Origin: Caryophanales bacterium UBA5455
GTDB lineage: Bacteria > Bacillota_I > Bacilli_A > RFN20 > CAG-826
Assembly: GCA_002427365.1 (NCBI GenBank)
Contig: DIQT01000019.1
Span: 1 to 12,781 of the forward strand
Direction: 5' to 3'
Length of the DNA stretch: 12,781 bases
The stretch's first letter is position 1; every line of letters starts with the position of its first letter. The notes beneath the pieces were generated by a model that worked only from the letters and a program-made list of their open reading frames with translations, did not search any database and was not told the origin of the DNA. The position numbers and the translations under genes were made by a program. Below, piece by piece: positions 1 to 7,192 of this stretch.

Positions 1-14
1 ACATTTCTATTCTG

Positions 15-578
15 TCATTTACAATGATTTAATTCTATAGGTGTAAGATCTTTAGTAAAATCTATATTTAAGTCAACAGAGCTATTTTTCCATTCATTTT
101 TTGAATAATTTTCTTTCCCTAGTTTTTTAAATATTTTAATAGTGTATTCGCATGTAAAAAATTGCAATAAATCATTAACTAAGAAAACATCAGCATAATT
201 ATTAATTTGCTTTAGTGATGAATTATTTGAATTAACCGTTTCTCTTGGATCCACCATTCCTAAATCTTTCCAAAAAGATTTAGGTAAACCAATGTTTGAC
301 TGATGAGCAGTTTCAAATGGTTTGTTGTTTCTATCTTCAATTTCCTTCATTTCTTGTACTGTTAAATAATATAATAAGTTTTTTTGTAAGTTATTAGGTC
401 TAGTCGCTTTTCCAAAAGTTGGTAAATCAGAATGTGTTAAATATTTATAATAAAGAACGAATTCAGAAGTGCTGTTTTCTAAATATTTTGAGATAAATAT
501 CGATTTGTCAGCAAAAACTTCTTGTATCATTTCTTTCTTTCTAACAATAATTGTTTTTTGTTTATTTTTACTCTCCAT
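15..578 (-). CDS. Hypothetical protein, 187 aa
   Basis: I do not recognise this protein. It is complete: ATG start, TGA stop, and a strong ribosome binding site (GAGGAA, 9 nt before the ATG). The first 20 residues are lysine-rich (MESKNKQKTIIVRKKEM). There is no signal peptide or membrane segment, so it is probably cytoplasmic. The middle has a proline/glycine-containing stretch (LPKSFWKDLGMVDPRE, about residues 99-114), and the tail is acidic/polar ending HCK. It has its own promoter (629-658) and lies beyond the terminator at 672-693, so it is transcribed separately from the rnl/hsd genes on the same strand. It is AT-rich like the defence genes and unlike the genes right of 10571, so it may be accessory. 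The function is unknown; it could be a further defence or cargo gene, but nothing in the sequence shows that. Confidence 0.75.
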   Translation of the reverse strand: MESKNKQKTIIVRKKEMIQEVFADKSIFISKYLENSTSEFVLYYKYLTHSDLPTFGKATRPNNLQKNLLYYLTVQEMKEIEDRNNKPFETAHQSNIGLPKSFWKDLGMVDPRETVNSNNSSLKQINNYADVFLVNDLLQFFTCEYTIKIFKKLGKENYSKNEWKNSSVDLNIDFTKDLTPIELNHCK

Positions 579-628
579 AATGAATACTTCCTCACTATTT
601 TAAAGATTTAATAATATTCTTTATTAAT

Positions 629-658
629 ATTTTATCACTTTTATATGAACGATGTTAA
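629..658 (-). promoter_or_regulatory. Promoter of the 187-aa gene
   Basis: On the minus strand a -35 box TTAACA (658-653, 5 of 6 matches to TTGACA) is followed by an 18-nt spacer ending in TGA and a -10 box TAAAAT (634-629). The TG one base before the -10 makes it an extended -10, common in low-GC Gram-positive bacteria. It points into the 187-aa gene, whose ATG is about 50 nt downstream. Predicted by eye only. Confidence 0.5.
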
Positions 659-671
659 ATTATTCTTCTAT

Positions 672-693
672 AAAAAAAACGCCTTTGGGGGCG
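672..693 (-). terminator. Rho-independent terminator, probably ending the rnl/hsd operon
   Basis: Read on the minus strand, CGCC (693-690) and GGCG (683-680) form a 4-bp GC stem with a six-base loop, followed directly by eight T (679-672). The stem is short but all GC and the T-tract is excellent. It lies about 345 nt past the end of the rnlB-like gene and just upstream of the promoter of the next gene, so it would separate the two transcripts. An exact tandem 10-bp repeat (GGCGATTTTA, 690-699 and 700-709) overlaps its upstream side. Confidence 0.5.
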
Positions 694-740
694 ATTTTAG
701 GCGATTTTAGTATGTACACGGCGTTTTCAGCACTATTTAA

Positions 741-757
741 ATGTTTTTGGAGCTTCC
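741..757. repeat. Candidate att-like repeat of the tRNA-Cys 3' end
   Basis: Seventeen bases, ATGTTTTTGGAGCTTCC, match ATGTTTTTGGAGGTTCC at 10365-10381 with one difference. The second copy contains the CCA end, discriminator and last six acceptor-stem bases of tRNA-Cys plus seven bases beyond it. The two copies are direct repeats flanking the whole rnl/hsd block, as expected for attL/attR of an element inserted at a tRNA 3' end. No integrase is present, and half the repeat is T/G-rich, so chance is not excluded. Confidence 0.4.
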
Positions 758-796
758 ATCAACCATAATGGGACGTGTTTTTTAAGCCTTAAAACC

Positions 797-968
797 TTAA
801 CTGGTTAATTTATACCGTATTTGAGTAAGTACGAGTAAAAGGTGGTAACCGTGGGTAAACAATGGTAAATGTGCGACAGTCATTAACTGGTTAGTTTATG
901 CCTTGTTTGAGTAAATATAAGTAAATCGGGGAATCTTAGGAAACCCTTTTTTTATAATTTATGTTCAA
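797..968. repeat. Imperfect ~86-bp tandem repeat, two copies
   Basis: A segment starting TTAACTGGTTA at 797 recurs at 883. Over the first 44 bases the copies agree at about 36 positions (TTAACTGGTTA, TTTGAGTAA and AGTAAA are shared). The second halves are weakly alignable (GGTAA..GGTAAAC against GGGAA..GGAAAC), as if the second copy had decayed. The mutations do not preserve any reading frame, so this looks non-coding. Confidence 0.55.
823..870. repeat. Five GTAA motifs phased at exactly 10 bp
   Basis: GTAA occurs at 825, 835, 845, 855 and 865, each usually preceded by GA or GG. Two more copies at 911 and 921, again 10 bp apart, belong to the second copy of the larger repeat. A 10-bp period places the motif on one face of the helix and is not a multiple of three, which points to protein binding or a minisatellite rather than coding. 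Confidence 0.6.
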
Positions 969-1037
969 ATCGGGTTGGCACTTTAATAATTACTATAAAT
1001 TGGTGGGATATTTAGAGAAATTGAACTCTTATAAATA

Positions 1038-1391
1038 TTATGAAAACAATATAAAATCTTTTATACTTTTGGACAATGTACTCTCTAACACCAAATATCT
1101 ATTATTTTGAAAATAACTTTTTGTTTTTTTCTTAATATCTTCGGGTACTTCTCTAGGATTTAAAATGCTTGATTTAACCTTATTTTCATTAAACTCAAGA
1201 AGAATAAATCTATTAAATGTAAAACCGTTTCTAATTACTAAATCCATAATAATTTCAAATCTGCTACCTTTTTCTTTAGATAATTTATCATAAATTTCAT
1301 CATATAAAAAATACATATCTTCAGAGGATGTTGCTAATATATAATCAATATTTGTTTCATTATTAATTTTGAAATATTCATAATTTCTCAT
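1038..1391 (-). CDS. rnlB: RnlB-like antitoxin
   Basis: Predicted antitoxin of an RnlA/RnlB (RNase LS type) toxin-antitoxin pair; in E. coli RnlB binds RnlA and blocks its RNase activity in the cytoplasm. The 117-aa length is close to the E. coli protein (about 120 aa). The best matching stretch is residues 46-72, where a DLV..NG segment is followed by NRF and LLEF, recalling the DLLCANG...WNRF..LEM core of E. coli RnlB as I remember it; a VPEDI segment follows at 82-86. The ATG is 6 nt after the rnlA stop, and its Shine-Dalgarno AGGTG overlaps that TGA stop, so translation is probably coupled to the toxin. Toxin-first order matches E. coli. Overall similarity is low; the call leans on the neighbour. 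It is the last gene of the cluster. Confidence 0.72.
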   Translation of the reverse strand: MRNYEYFKINNETNIDYILATSSEDMYFLYDEIYDKLSKEKGSRFEIIMDLVIRNGFTFNRFILLEFNENKVKSSILNPREVPEDIKKKTKSYFQNNRYLVLESTLSKSIKDFILFS

Positions 1392-1397
1392 AGTTAG

Positions 1398-2423
1398 TCA
1401 CCTATTAAATTCTATATAAGATTCTCTAATCTCATTCAATATTAAATCACTTATTTCGATAGCTTCTTTTTTGTTTTCTATAATTTTTGTATGAATGGGA
1501 TCAACTGTTGAATGGAAATATACATGTCTATATTTCTTATATATATTATATAACCTTATTAAAATTTGTTGATCTTTTTCACTGATCCCTATATTCTTTT
1601 TAATTTCATACTCACCATCATTATCTTTCCTAAACATTGAGAGTTTTTGGTGTTTTTTTAATTTATAATTAAATTTCTGAGTCAACAATTTATATAAATA
1701 ACCTTCTAGAGCTTTAAAAACACCCGCTACGCAACCAATGTATTCTTCTGAAATTTCTGACTGATTTTGTTGACTAAGTGCTCCTGATATACTTTTTAGT
1801 AATGGTTCATCTAAGTATGAGATTGATTCCCCCAATTTTAAAGTCATTAAATCTCGGACAACACCAAAAGGTGTATTGTCACCTACCATTTTACTACTAA
1901 CATCAAATATTTCTTCAATAGAAAACTCGGATACCGTTGATAGAAACAACAAAATTGCGTTAAAAACATAGTATGGTCTTCCCTGCAGCATCATAGTTCC
2001 GTTTTCATAAAATGTCAAAGTTAAATAATCTTTATTATAGCCAACAAAACGATAAATATTTTTGTCTGCGGAATATATAATCTTTCCTTCATAATCTTGA
2101 TTAATATGTACTAATAATTTTTCAAGTGTTTCACGAGTTGTTTTTAATGTAACAGTATGCGTTGGAACATTAGTAGAAAATCCTTTGCTACCAATATAGT
2201 TAATTAATTTTTTCTCTTCATCTATACTTTTATTCATCGGTATCAGTTTAACCGTTGATTTTTTAATGAATATTTCAATTTTCCCTTGTCTATCAAACAT
2301 AGAAAATGAACATATTTTTTTCTTATTCGAACCTACATAACTAATCAATTTAAAATTTTCGTTAACTTCTTCAAACATTTTAATAATTGGTTGAATACTA
2401 TTGGGATTAATATATATTTCCAT
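1398..2423 (-). CDS. rnlA: RnlA-like HEPN-type RNase toxin
   Basis: Predicted toxin endoribonuclease related to E. coli RnlA (RNase LS) and plasmid LsoA, which degrade mRNA in phage T4-infected cells when the antitoxin is lost. The 341-aa length is close to E. coli RnlA (357 aa). Visible landmarks: the LQGRP segment (146-150; E. coli has IQGRP followed by a similar hydrophobic stretch), a helical segment with LEG (239-241; TIEG in E. coli, probably carrying the conserved Glu), and RHVYFH (299-304), the Rx4H catalytic signature of HEPN RNases (RHSLFH in E. coli), followed by a helix ending in EISDLI. All expected catalytic residues appear present, so it should be active. The ATG lies 4 nt after the upstream TPR gene's stop, with GGAAGG inside that gene's end as ribosome binding site. 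The N-terminal third is divergent. Confidence 0.78.
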   Translation of the reverse strand: MEIYINPNSIQPIIKMFEEVNENFKLISYVGSNKKKICSFSMFDRQGKIEIFIKKSTVKLIPMNKSIDEEKKLINYIGSKGFSTNVPTHTVTLKTTRETLEKLLVHINQDYEGKIIYSADKNIYRFVGYNKDYLTLTFYENGTMMLQGRPYYVFNAILLFLSTVSEFSIEEIFDVSSKMVGDNTPFGVVRDLMTLKLGESISYLDEPLLKSISGALSQQNQSEISEEYIGCVAGVFKALEGYLYKLLTQKFNYKLKKHQKLSMFRKDNDGEYEIKKNIGISEKDQQILIRLYNIYKKYRHVYFHSTVDPIHTKIIENKKEAIEISDLILNEIRESYIEFNR

Positions 2424-2427
2424 CCTT

Positions 2428-4062
2428 TTACGTCCTTCCTTGTTTTTTTACATTAATTGCTATCGGTTTTTGTCCTTTATTAAAGCCAATTTCAAAATTT
2501 ACGATATCTCCAATACTGAATCCTTTATTCTCTCTAACTTTAAAGTATAATGACTCATTATTCTTCCTTTCAATAAACCCGTCTCCATTTACGAGTATCT
2601 TGTGTATCTTACCGATATATACTTTTTCTTCATCAGTTTTTAGATTAGAATTTGGAGAAATATACTCTTTTATAATTGAACTGAGTTTATTTAAATCAAA
2701 CTTCTTTGAAATGTCAATGTTATTCTCTTTAATTATAAAGCGCAATTCTTCAGCCAGGTTCCATTCCCTTAGGTTTCGATAATAACCACAAGCTTGGAAA
2801 AACATGTTTGCTTGATTGTTTTTTGACTTTGCTTGTAACAATATTCCTATGTCATAAATCAGATTTATCATTTTTTCAATATCAAATCTTCTACTAGCAG
2901 TAAATGCTTTGGCAGCAAAAGAAAGTGCATCATCTATCCTGCCTTTACTCAAATATAACAAGGATACCTTATGAAACATAAACCAGTGACTTTCTCTTTC
3001 TGCTAACTTAATATACTCTTTAATAGCCTCATCAAAATCATCAGTTATCATACAGTTTGAATAATAACGTCTAGCTCTTATCCAAATATGGTTTTTATAG
3101 TGCCACTTCTTAATTTCTTCCAAACCTAAATCACAAATAGCCACACATTCTTCAAATTTTCTAAGTTTTTCATATGCTTTAGAAATATGTTGATAATAGA
3201 ACTCTTTTGCGGAGGCTAATTCCCTATCTTTTCCCTTAGAATCCTTAAAGGAAAAAATCTCCTCCGACAACAAACTTGGATCTAATTTGGAAATCCATTC
3301 CAATATCTTTGAGTAGTTTTTAAAATTCTTTTTATTATATGTCTTTACGACTTTTAATACAGTGAGAACATAAGGATTTCCTAGCCAAACATCTGAACTT
3401 TTTTGATCGCAATTTTCAACTATATACTCTGCTGTTTCAATAAATTCATCAAAATTGTTGCTTGTTATTTCCTCATCATATCCAGAAATAACCTTTTTAT
3501 AAAGTATCCAGCACATTTGATTATAATAGCGCTCTTTTGATGAGTTTGTTATTTCATTTCCATCTTCAGCTACGAAAGTATCGCTTATTGAATCTAGTAA
3601 TTCAACATCGATTTTTTGCATCCATTCCAATTGTTTTTCAAAATCATCATCGATACCACTTATAAACTTCACTACTTTTAAGATAACCGTTAGATTAAGA
3701 TTTATACAAGCTGAATCATGTTTGTTTTTTTTACAAAATTCTACAATCTGTTCTGCAATAGAAATGAATTGACTAATATCAATATCATTATCGGGGTATT
3801 GTTTAATGTAAAAATCATAGATGCACCAATAATAAGCTTTCCCTATATTCAAATCTAAAGGTCTATCCTCTAAGTTGTCACAATAGTCAATGAATACTTT
3901 AGGGTCTCCTATTCTTTTTAGAAGCCAACCATAAGCCACAAGTGTGTAAGAGTCTGATGGTGCTATTCTTAATGCTTGTTCCAAGTATTCCAAAGCTTCC
4001 ATCGGTTTCTCTTTTGAAATTTCTTTTGCTTGTTTTCGAAGTTGAAAAAGTTTTCTTCTCAT
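2428..4062 (-). CDS. TPR-like repeat protein with C-terminal cold-shock-like domain
   Basis: A 544-aa soluble helical protein. Residues 1-62 resemble a TPR unit (A.E.SKEKPMEALEYLEQAL..AP). Residues about 97-195 and 205-300 are an internal duplication: both contain AE.IVE.C, LTV.LKVVK, LEW..K.D and a tyrosine-rich E.YY helix. Further TPR-like helices run to about 445 (for example LYLSKGRIDDALSFAAKAF, 369-387). After a linker, residues 481-538 look like a cold-shock/OB fold: GKIHKI, GFIERKNNESLYFKV (RNP1-like), then GDIVNFEI and PIAINV. This suggests RNA or ssDNA binding joined to a protein-binding solenoid. The start has a strong site (GAGAGG, 7 nt). It begins 25 nt after hsdR and ends 4 nt before the RnlA-like gene. 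The role is unknown; I infer a partner, chaperone or sensor for the toxin-antitoxin pair. Confidence 0.75.
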   Translation of the reverse strand: MRRKLFQLRKQAKEISKEKPMEALEYLEQALRIAPSDSYTLVAYGWLLKRIGDPKVFIDYCDNLEDRPLDLNIGKAYYWCIYDFYIKQYPDNDIDISQFISIAEQIVEFCKKNKHDSACINLNLTVILKVVKFISGIDDDFEKQLEWMQKIDVELLDSISDTFVAEDGNEITNSSKERYYNQMCWILYKKVISGYDEEITSNNFDEFIETAEYIVENCDQKSSDVWLGNPYVLTVLKVVKTYNKKNFKNYSKILEWISKLDPSLLSEEIFSFKDSKGKDRELASAKEFYYQHISKAYEKLRKFEECVAICDLGLEEIKKWHYKNHIWIRARRYYSNCMITDDFDEAIKEYIKLAERESHWFMFHKVSLLYLSKGRIDDALSFAAKAFTASRRFDIEKMINLIYDIGILLQAKSKNNQANMFFQACGYYRNLREWNLAEELRFIIKENNIDISKKFDLNKLSSIIKEYISPNSNLKTDEEKVYIGKIHKILVNGDGFIERKNNESLYFKVRENKGFSIGDIVNFEIGFNKGQKPIAINVKKQGRT

Positions 4063-4087
4063 ACTTTAACCTCTCTTGTTTTCCACA

Positions 4088-7000
4088 TTATAAACCGAAG
4101 AACCTTTCAAAAAATCCTATAAGCTTTTGAAATACTGTTTGTTTCTTATCTTCTCTACTTATACCATCTTTATTACCAAACATTGAAATAGCAGGTAATA
4201 TTCTAGTGATATCAGTACCAACTGATTTCATTTCTCCGGTGCTGAAAGCTTGATTGACATATTTTTTTGTTTCCTCTGCCTTTAAATTTTCTTCTTGAAT
4301 AATTTTATTAAGCTCTTGTTCCTTAGCTTTTTCAATATATAATTTCCATTCATCCACTAATTCTTTATTAACATTGATTGTGTCAATGAATTTTAAGATT
4401 AAATCTTTCTTATTTCTTAGTGACGGTGATGAATCAATCGCTTTCGTTACTTTAATAACAATCTCTTTATCTTGTTTATTATCATCATAATATTTGGCAA
4501 CTAACATTAATATATAATCTATATTTACTTCAACTGATCTAACGAGTTCTAATTCAAACTCTAAATCATCACTAATATCTTCTGCATCTGCTTTTGTTTG
4601 GTTACGATATTTTTCATATAGATTAATATAGATACTTTGATAATCTTGATAATCATAATCACTAATAATTTCATTACCAGCAAAATCATCAAATGCTTGT
4701 AAAATATTTTTAGTTTTTAGAATTTGATTATATAGTTTAATAAAGTTTCTTTCGTTTTGTTCGCCAATAATTTGTTCACCTAGTGGGTATGCATTTTGTA
4801 GTTCATAAACCAAGTTAATATAGCCTGGGAAATCATCATATCCTTCATAATAGTCTTTATATGATTTAAGTAGCACAATACCAGATGCATCCTTATTACC
4901 AAAAATAGCAATCGCATCATTGACTTGTTTTTCTAAATTTCTAAAACAAACAATATTACCAAATGTTTTAATAGAGTTCAATATTCTATTAGTCCTTGAA
5001 AATGCTTGAATAAGACCGTGTTGCCTTAGTCTTTTATCTACCCAAAGTGTATTTAGGGTAGTTGCATCAAAACCTGTTAAAAACATATTAACAACAATTA
5101 ATAAATCAACTTCTCTGTTTTTAACTCTTAAACTTAAATCTTTATAATAGTTTTGGAATTTATCACTTGATGTATCATAGCTTGTTCCAAAGTAACTATT
5201 ATAATCTTTAATTGCTTCATCTAAGAAATCCCTTGATGATTGATCAAGGCCATTGGTGTTTTCGTTGTTTTCATCAAACAAACCATCTTGTTCAAATTCA
5301 CTACCTTCATTAGGATTCCAACTAAAAATAGTTGCCACTCTTATTCTTTGGTCAGGAATAAGATTTTGTTGTTGTTTTTTAAACTCTGTATAGTATTTTT
5401 TAGCAGCATCAATTGAGGCAACAGCAAAAATAGAGTTAAATCCTGTTATTTTAACTTTATCTTTTAACTCTTCTACTTTCCCTTGATTCTTAGCCACTTC
5501 TTTAATATTTAATAATTTATTAAAATCATAACTTTTTTCATTACGTTTAGTCTTTTGATAAAAGTGCTCTAATATATATTTTGTAATTTCTGAAATTCTG
5601 CCTTGAGCAAGTAGTGCTTTTTCTCGTTCAATATCAAAAACTTCTTCATCATCTGATAAGCTATCTTTTGCTTTAGTGGTATTAATATAATCGATTCTAA
5701 ATGGTAAAACATTCCCATCTTGGATAGCATCGACAATAGTATAAGCATGCAGTTGTTTTCCAAATACTTGTTCAGTTGTTTTCATTGTAGGAAATTTATT
5801 CCCTGCTGTTGTATTTGATGCAAAGATTGGTGTACCAGTAAATCCAAATATCATATACTTTTTAAATGATTTAATGATATCGCGGTGCATTTCACCAAAT
5901 TGTGATCTATGACATTCATCAAAGATTAAAACAACATTTTCTTGATAAATAGTGTGCCCTTTATTTTGTTTAATAAAAATTGATAATTTTTGAATGGTCG
6001 TAATAATAATTTTACTATTTGAATCTTCTAATTGTTTTTTTAAGACAGCGGTTGATGTGTTTGAATTGGCTGCGCCAGATTCAAACTTATCATACTCTTT
6101 CATTGTTTGGTAGTCTAAATCTTTTCTATCAACAACAAACAAGACTTTATGAATACCTTCTAGTTCAGAAGCAATTCTAGCAGCCTTAAACGAGGTTAAT
6201 GTTTTACCAGATCCTGTTGTATGCCAAACATATCCACCAGCATCAATTGTACCAATACGTTTTTTATTGTTTAGATTTATATTAATTTCATTAATAATTT
6301 TTTCAGCGGCAACAATTTGATATGGTCGCATTACTAATAACATATTTTCAGCAGTAAAGACACAATACTTTACTATTACATTAAGTATTGTGTGTTTAGC
6401 AAGAAATGTGGCTGCAAAGTCTTCTAAGTCTTCAATCGTCTTATTAGTAGCATCAGCCCAAAAACTAGTAAACTCAAATGAGTTGCTAGTTTTTCTTTTG
6501 TTTGAATCTCTACCTATATTTTCTTTGCTTGCTGCTTCTCTTGTTGTATTAGAGTAGTACTTAGTTTGAGTACCATTTGATATGATATAAATGTGCGCAT
6601 ATTCATACAATCCACTTTCTGCCCAAAATGATTCTTCATGATACCTTTTTATTTGGTTAAACGCTTCTTTTAATGTAACACCACGTCTTTTAAGTTCAAT
6701 ATGAACAAGGGGTAAGCCGTTTACTAAAATAGTAACATCGTAAATGTTTTTTCTTTTTCCTTCTACTTCAACTTGATTAATTACTTGAAGAGAATTATTA
6801 TGGATATTTGTTTTATCAATAATTTTTATATTTTGGGTTGTACCATCATCTTTAGTTAAATTATATATGTAGTCTTCTTGAATTTTTCTTGTTTTTTCAA
6901 CAATTGATTCTTTAGGATTAGCTAAATAATTAATTAGCATTCTGTTCCATTCTTTATCACTAAAGTTAAAATTATTTAACTTTTCTAACTGACTTTTTAA

Positions 7001-7186
7001 ATTGATAAATAACTCTTCAGTATTTTTAACCTTTAGATATTCATACCCTTGACTAACGAGTTGCTTAATAAGAGATTTTTCTAAATCAGATTCACTTTGA
7101 TATTCAGTTTGTCTTGTTTTTTTAGATTCATATGAACTAACCACTGTAGAATCAATGTTCTCAATTATTACATTATAATTATTCAT
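4088..7186 (-). CDS. hsdR: Type I restriction enzyme, R (restriction/translocase) subunit
   Basis: Motor and nuclease subunit of the type I complex: it translocates DNA with ATP and cuts far from the recognition site. At 1032 aa it is full length (EcoR124I HsdR is about 1038). From the N-terminus: a PD-(D/E)xK nuclease with D150, E164-x-K166 (VHIELKRRG) and QxxxY (Q178-Y182); superfamily 2 helicase motifs TTGSGKT (323-329, Walker A), DECH (423-426), FTGTP (449-453) and QAFSRTNR (727-734, motif VI); then a helical tail that would dock on HsdM. No key residue is missing. I take the second ATG because AGGAG at 7200-7196 is 9 nt from it but only 3 nt from the first ATG (7192). It follows the hsdS stop directly, implying coupled translation. 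Confidence 0.96.
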   Translation of the reverse strand: MNNYNVIIENIDSTVVSSYESKKTRQTEYQSESDLEKSLIKQLVSQGYEYLKVKNTEELFINLKSQLEKLNNFNFSDKEWNRMLINYLANPKESIVEKTRKIQEDYIYNLTKDDGTTQNIKIIDKTNIHNNSLQVINQVEVEGKRKNIYDVTILVNGLPLVHIELKRRGVTLKEAFNQIKRYHEESFWAESGLYEYAHIYIISNGTQTKYYSNTTREAASKENIGRDSNKRKTSNSFEFTSFWADATNKTIEDLEDFAATFLAKHTILNVIVKYCVFTAENMLLVMRPYQIVAAEKIINEININLNNKKRIGTIDAGGYVWHTTGSGKTLTSFKAARIASELEGIHKVLFVVDRKDLDYQTMKEYDKFESGAANSNTSTAVLKKQLEDSNSKIIITTIQKLSIFIKQNKGHTIYQENVVLIFDECHRSQFGEMHRDIIKSFKKYMIFGFTGTPIFASNTTAGNKFPTMKTTEQVFGKQLHAYTIVDAIQDGNVLPFRIDYINTTKAKDSLSDDEEVFDIEREKALLAQGRISEITKYILEHFYQKTKRNEKSYDFNKLLNIKEVAKNQGKVEELKDKVKITGFNSIFAVASIDAAKKYYTEFKKQQQNLIPDQRIRVATIFSWNPNEGSEFEQDGLFDENNENTNGLDQSSRDFLDEAIKDYNSYFGTSYDTSSDKFQNYYKDLSLRVKNREVDLLIVVNMFLTGFDATTLNTLWVDKRLRQHGLIQAFSRTNRILNSIKTFGNIVCFRNLEKQVNDAIAIFGNKDASGIVLLKSYKDYYEGYDDFPGYINLVYELQNAYPLGEQIIGEQNERNFIKLYNQILKTKNILQAFDDFAGNEIISDYDYQDYQSIYINLYEKYRNQTKADAEDISDDLEFELELVRSVEVNIDYILMLVAKYYDDNKQDKEIVIKVTKAIDSSPSLRNKKDLILKFIDTINVNKELVDEWKLYIEKAKEQELNKIIQEENLKAEETKKYVNQAFSTGEMKSVGTDITRILPAISMFGNKDGISREDKKQTVFQKLIGFFERFFGL

Positions 7187-7192
7187 ATGCAT

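Larger units (their letters stand above)
579..1037. other. Gene-free stretch with repeats between the 187-aa gene and rnlB
   Basis: No ORF with a plausible start and ribosome binding site is seen on either strand. The stretch holds the 187-aa gene promoter, a terminator, a tandem 10-bp repeat (690-709), an att-like copy of the tRNA-Cys 3' end (741-757) and an imperfect ~86-bp tandem repeat (797 to about 968) with phased GTAA motifs. I tried to read the repeat region as a decayed recombinase gene and found no convincing frame. The last 70 bases before rnlB show nothing recognisable. Confidence 0.6.

Noticed and set aside
823..925. Spaced GTAA repeats as a CRISPR array
   Set aside because: The shared unit is only 4-6 bases with 4-6-base gaps; there are no 20+ base repeats, no spacers and no cas genes.
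929..953. Plus-strand terminator GGG...CCC followed by seven T near 947
   Set aside because: Only a 3-bp stem with a long loop, and no plus-strand gene ends there.
700..1000. Decayed integrase gene in the repeat region
   Set aside because: I tried the frames by eye and found stops throughout and none of the Arg-His-Arg-Tyr context of tyrosine recombinases; the repeat differences do not respect codons.
951..1037. T-arm-like GTTCAAATCGGGTTGG near 964 as a second tRNA remnant
   Set aside because: The flanks do not form a stem and no other tRNA arm is present; the likeness is limited to the loop.
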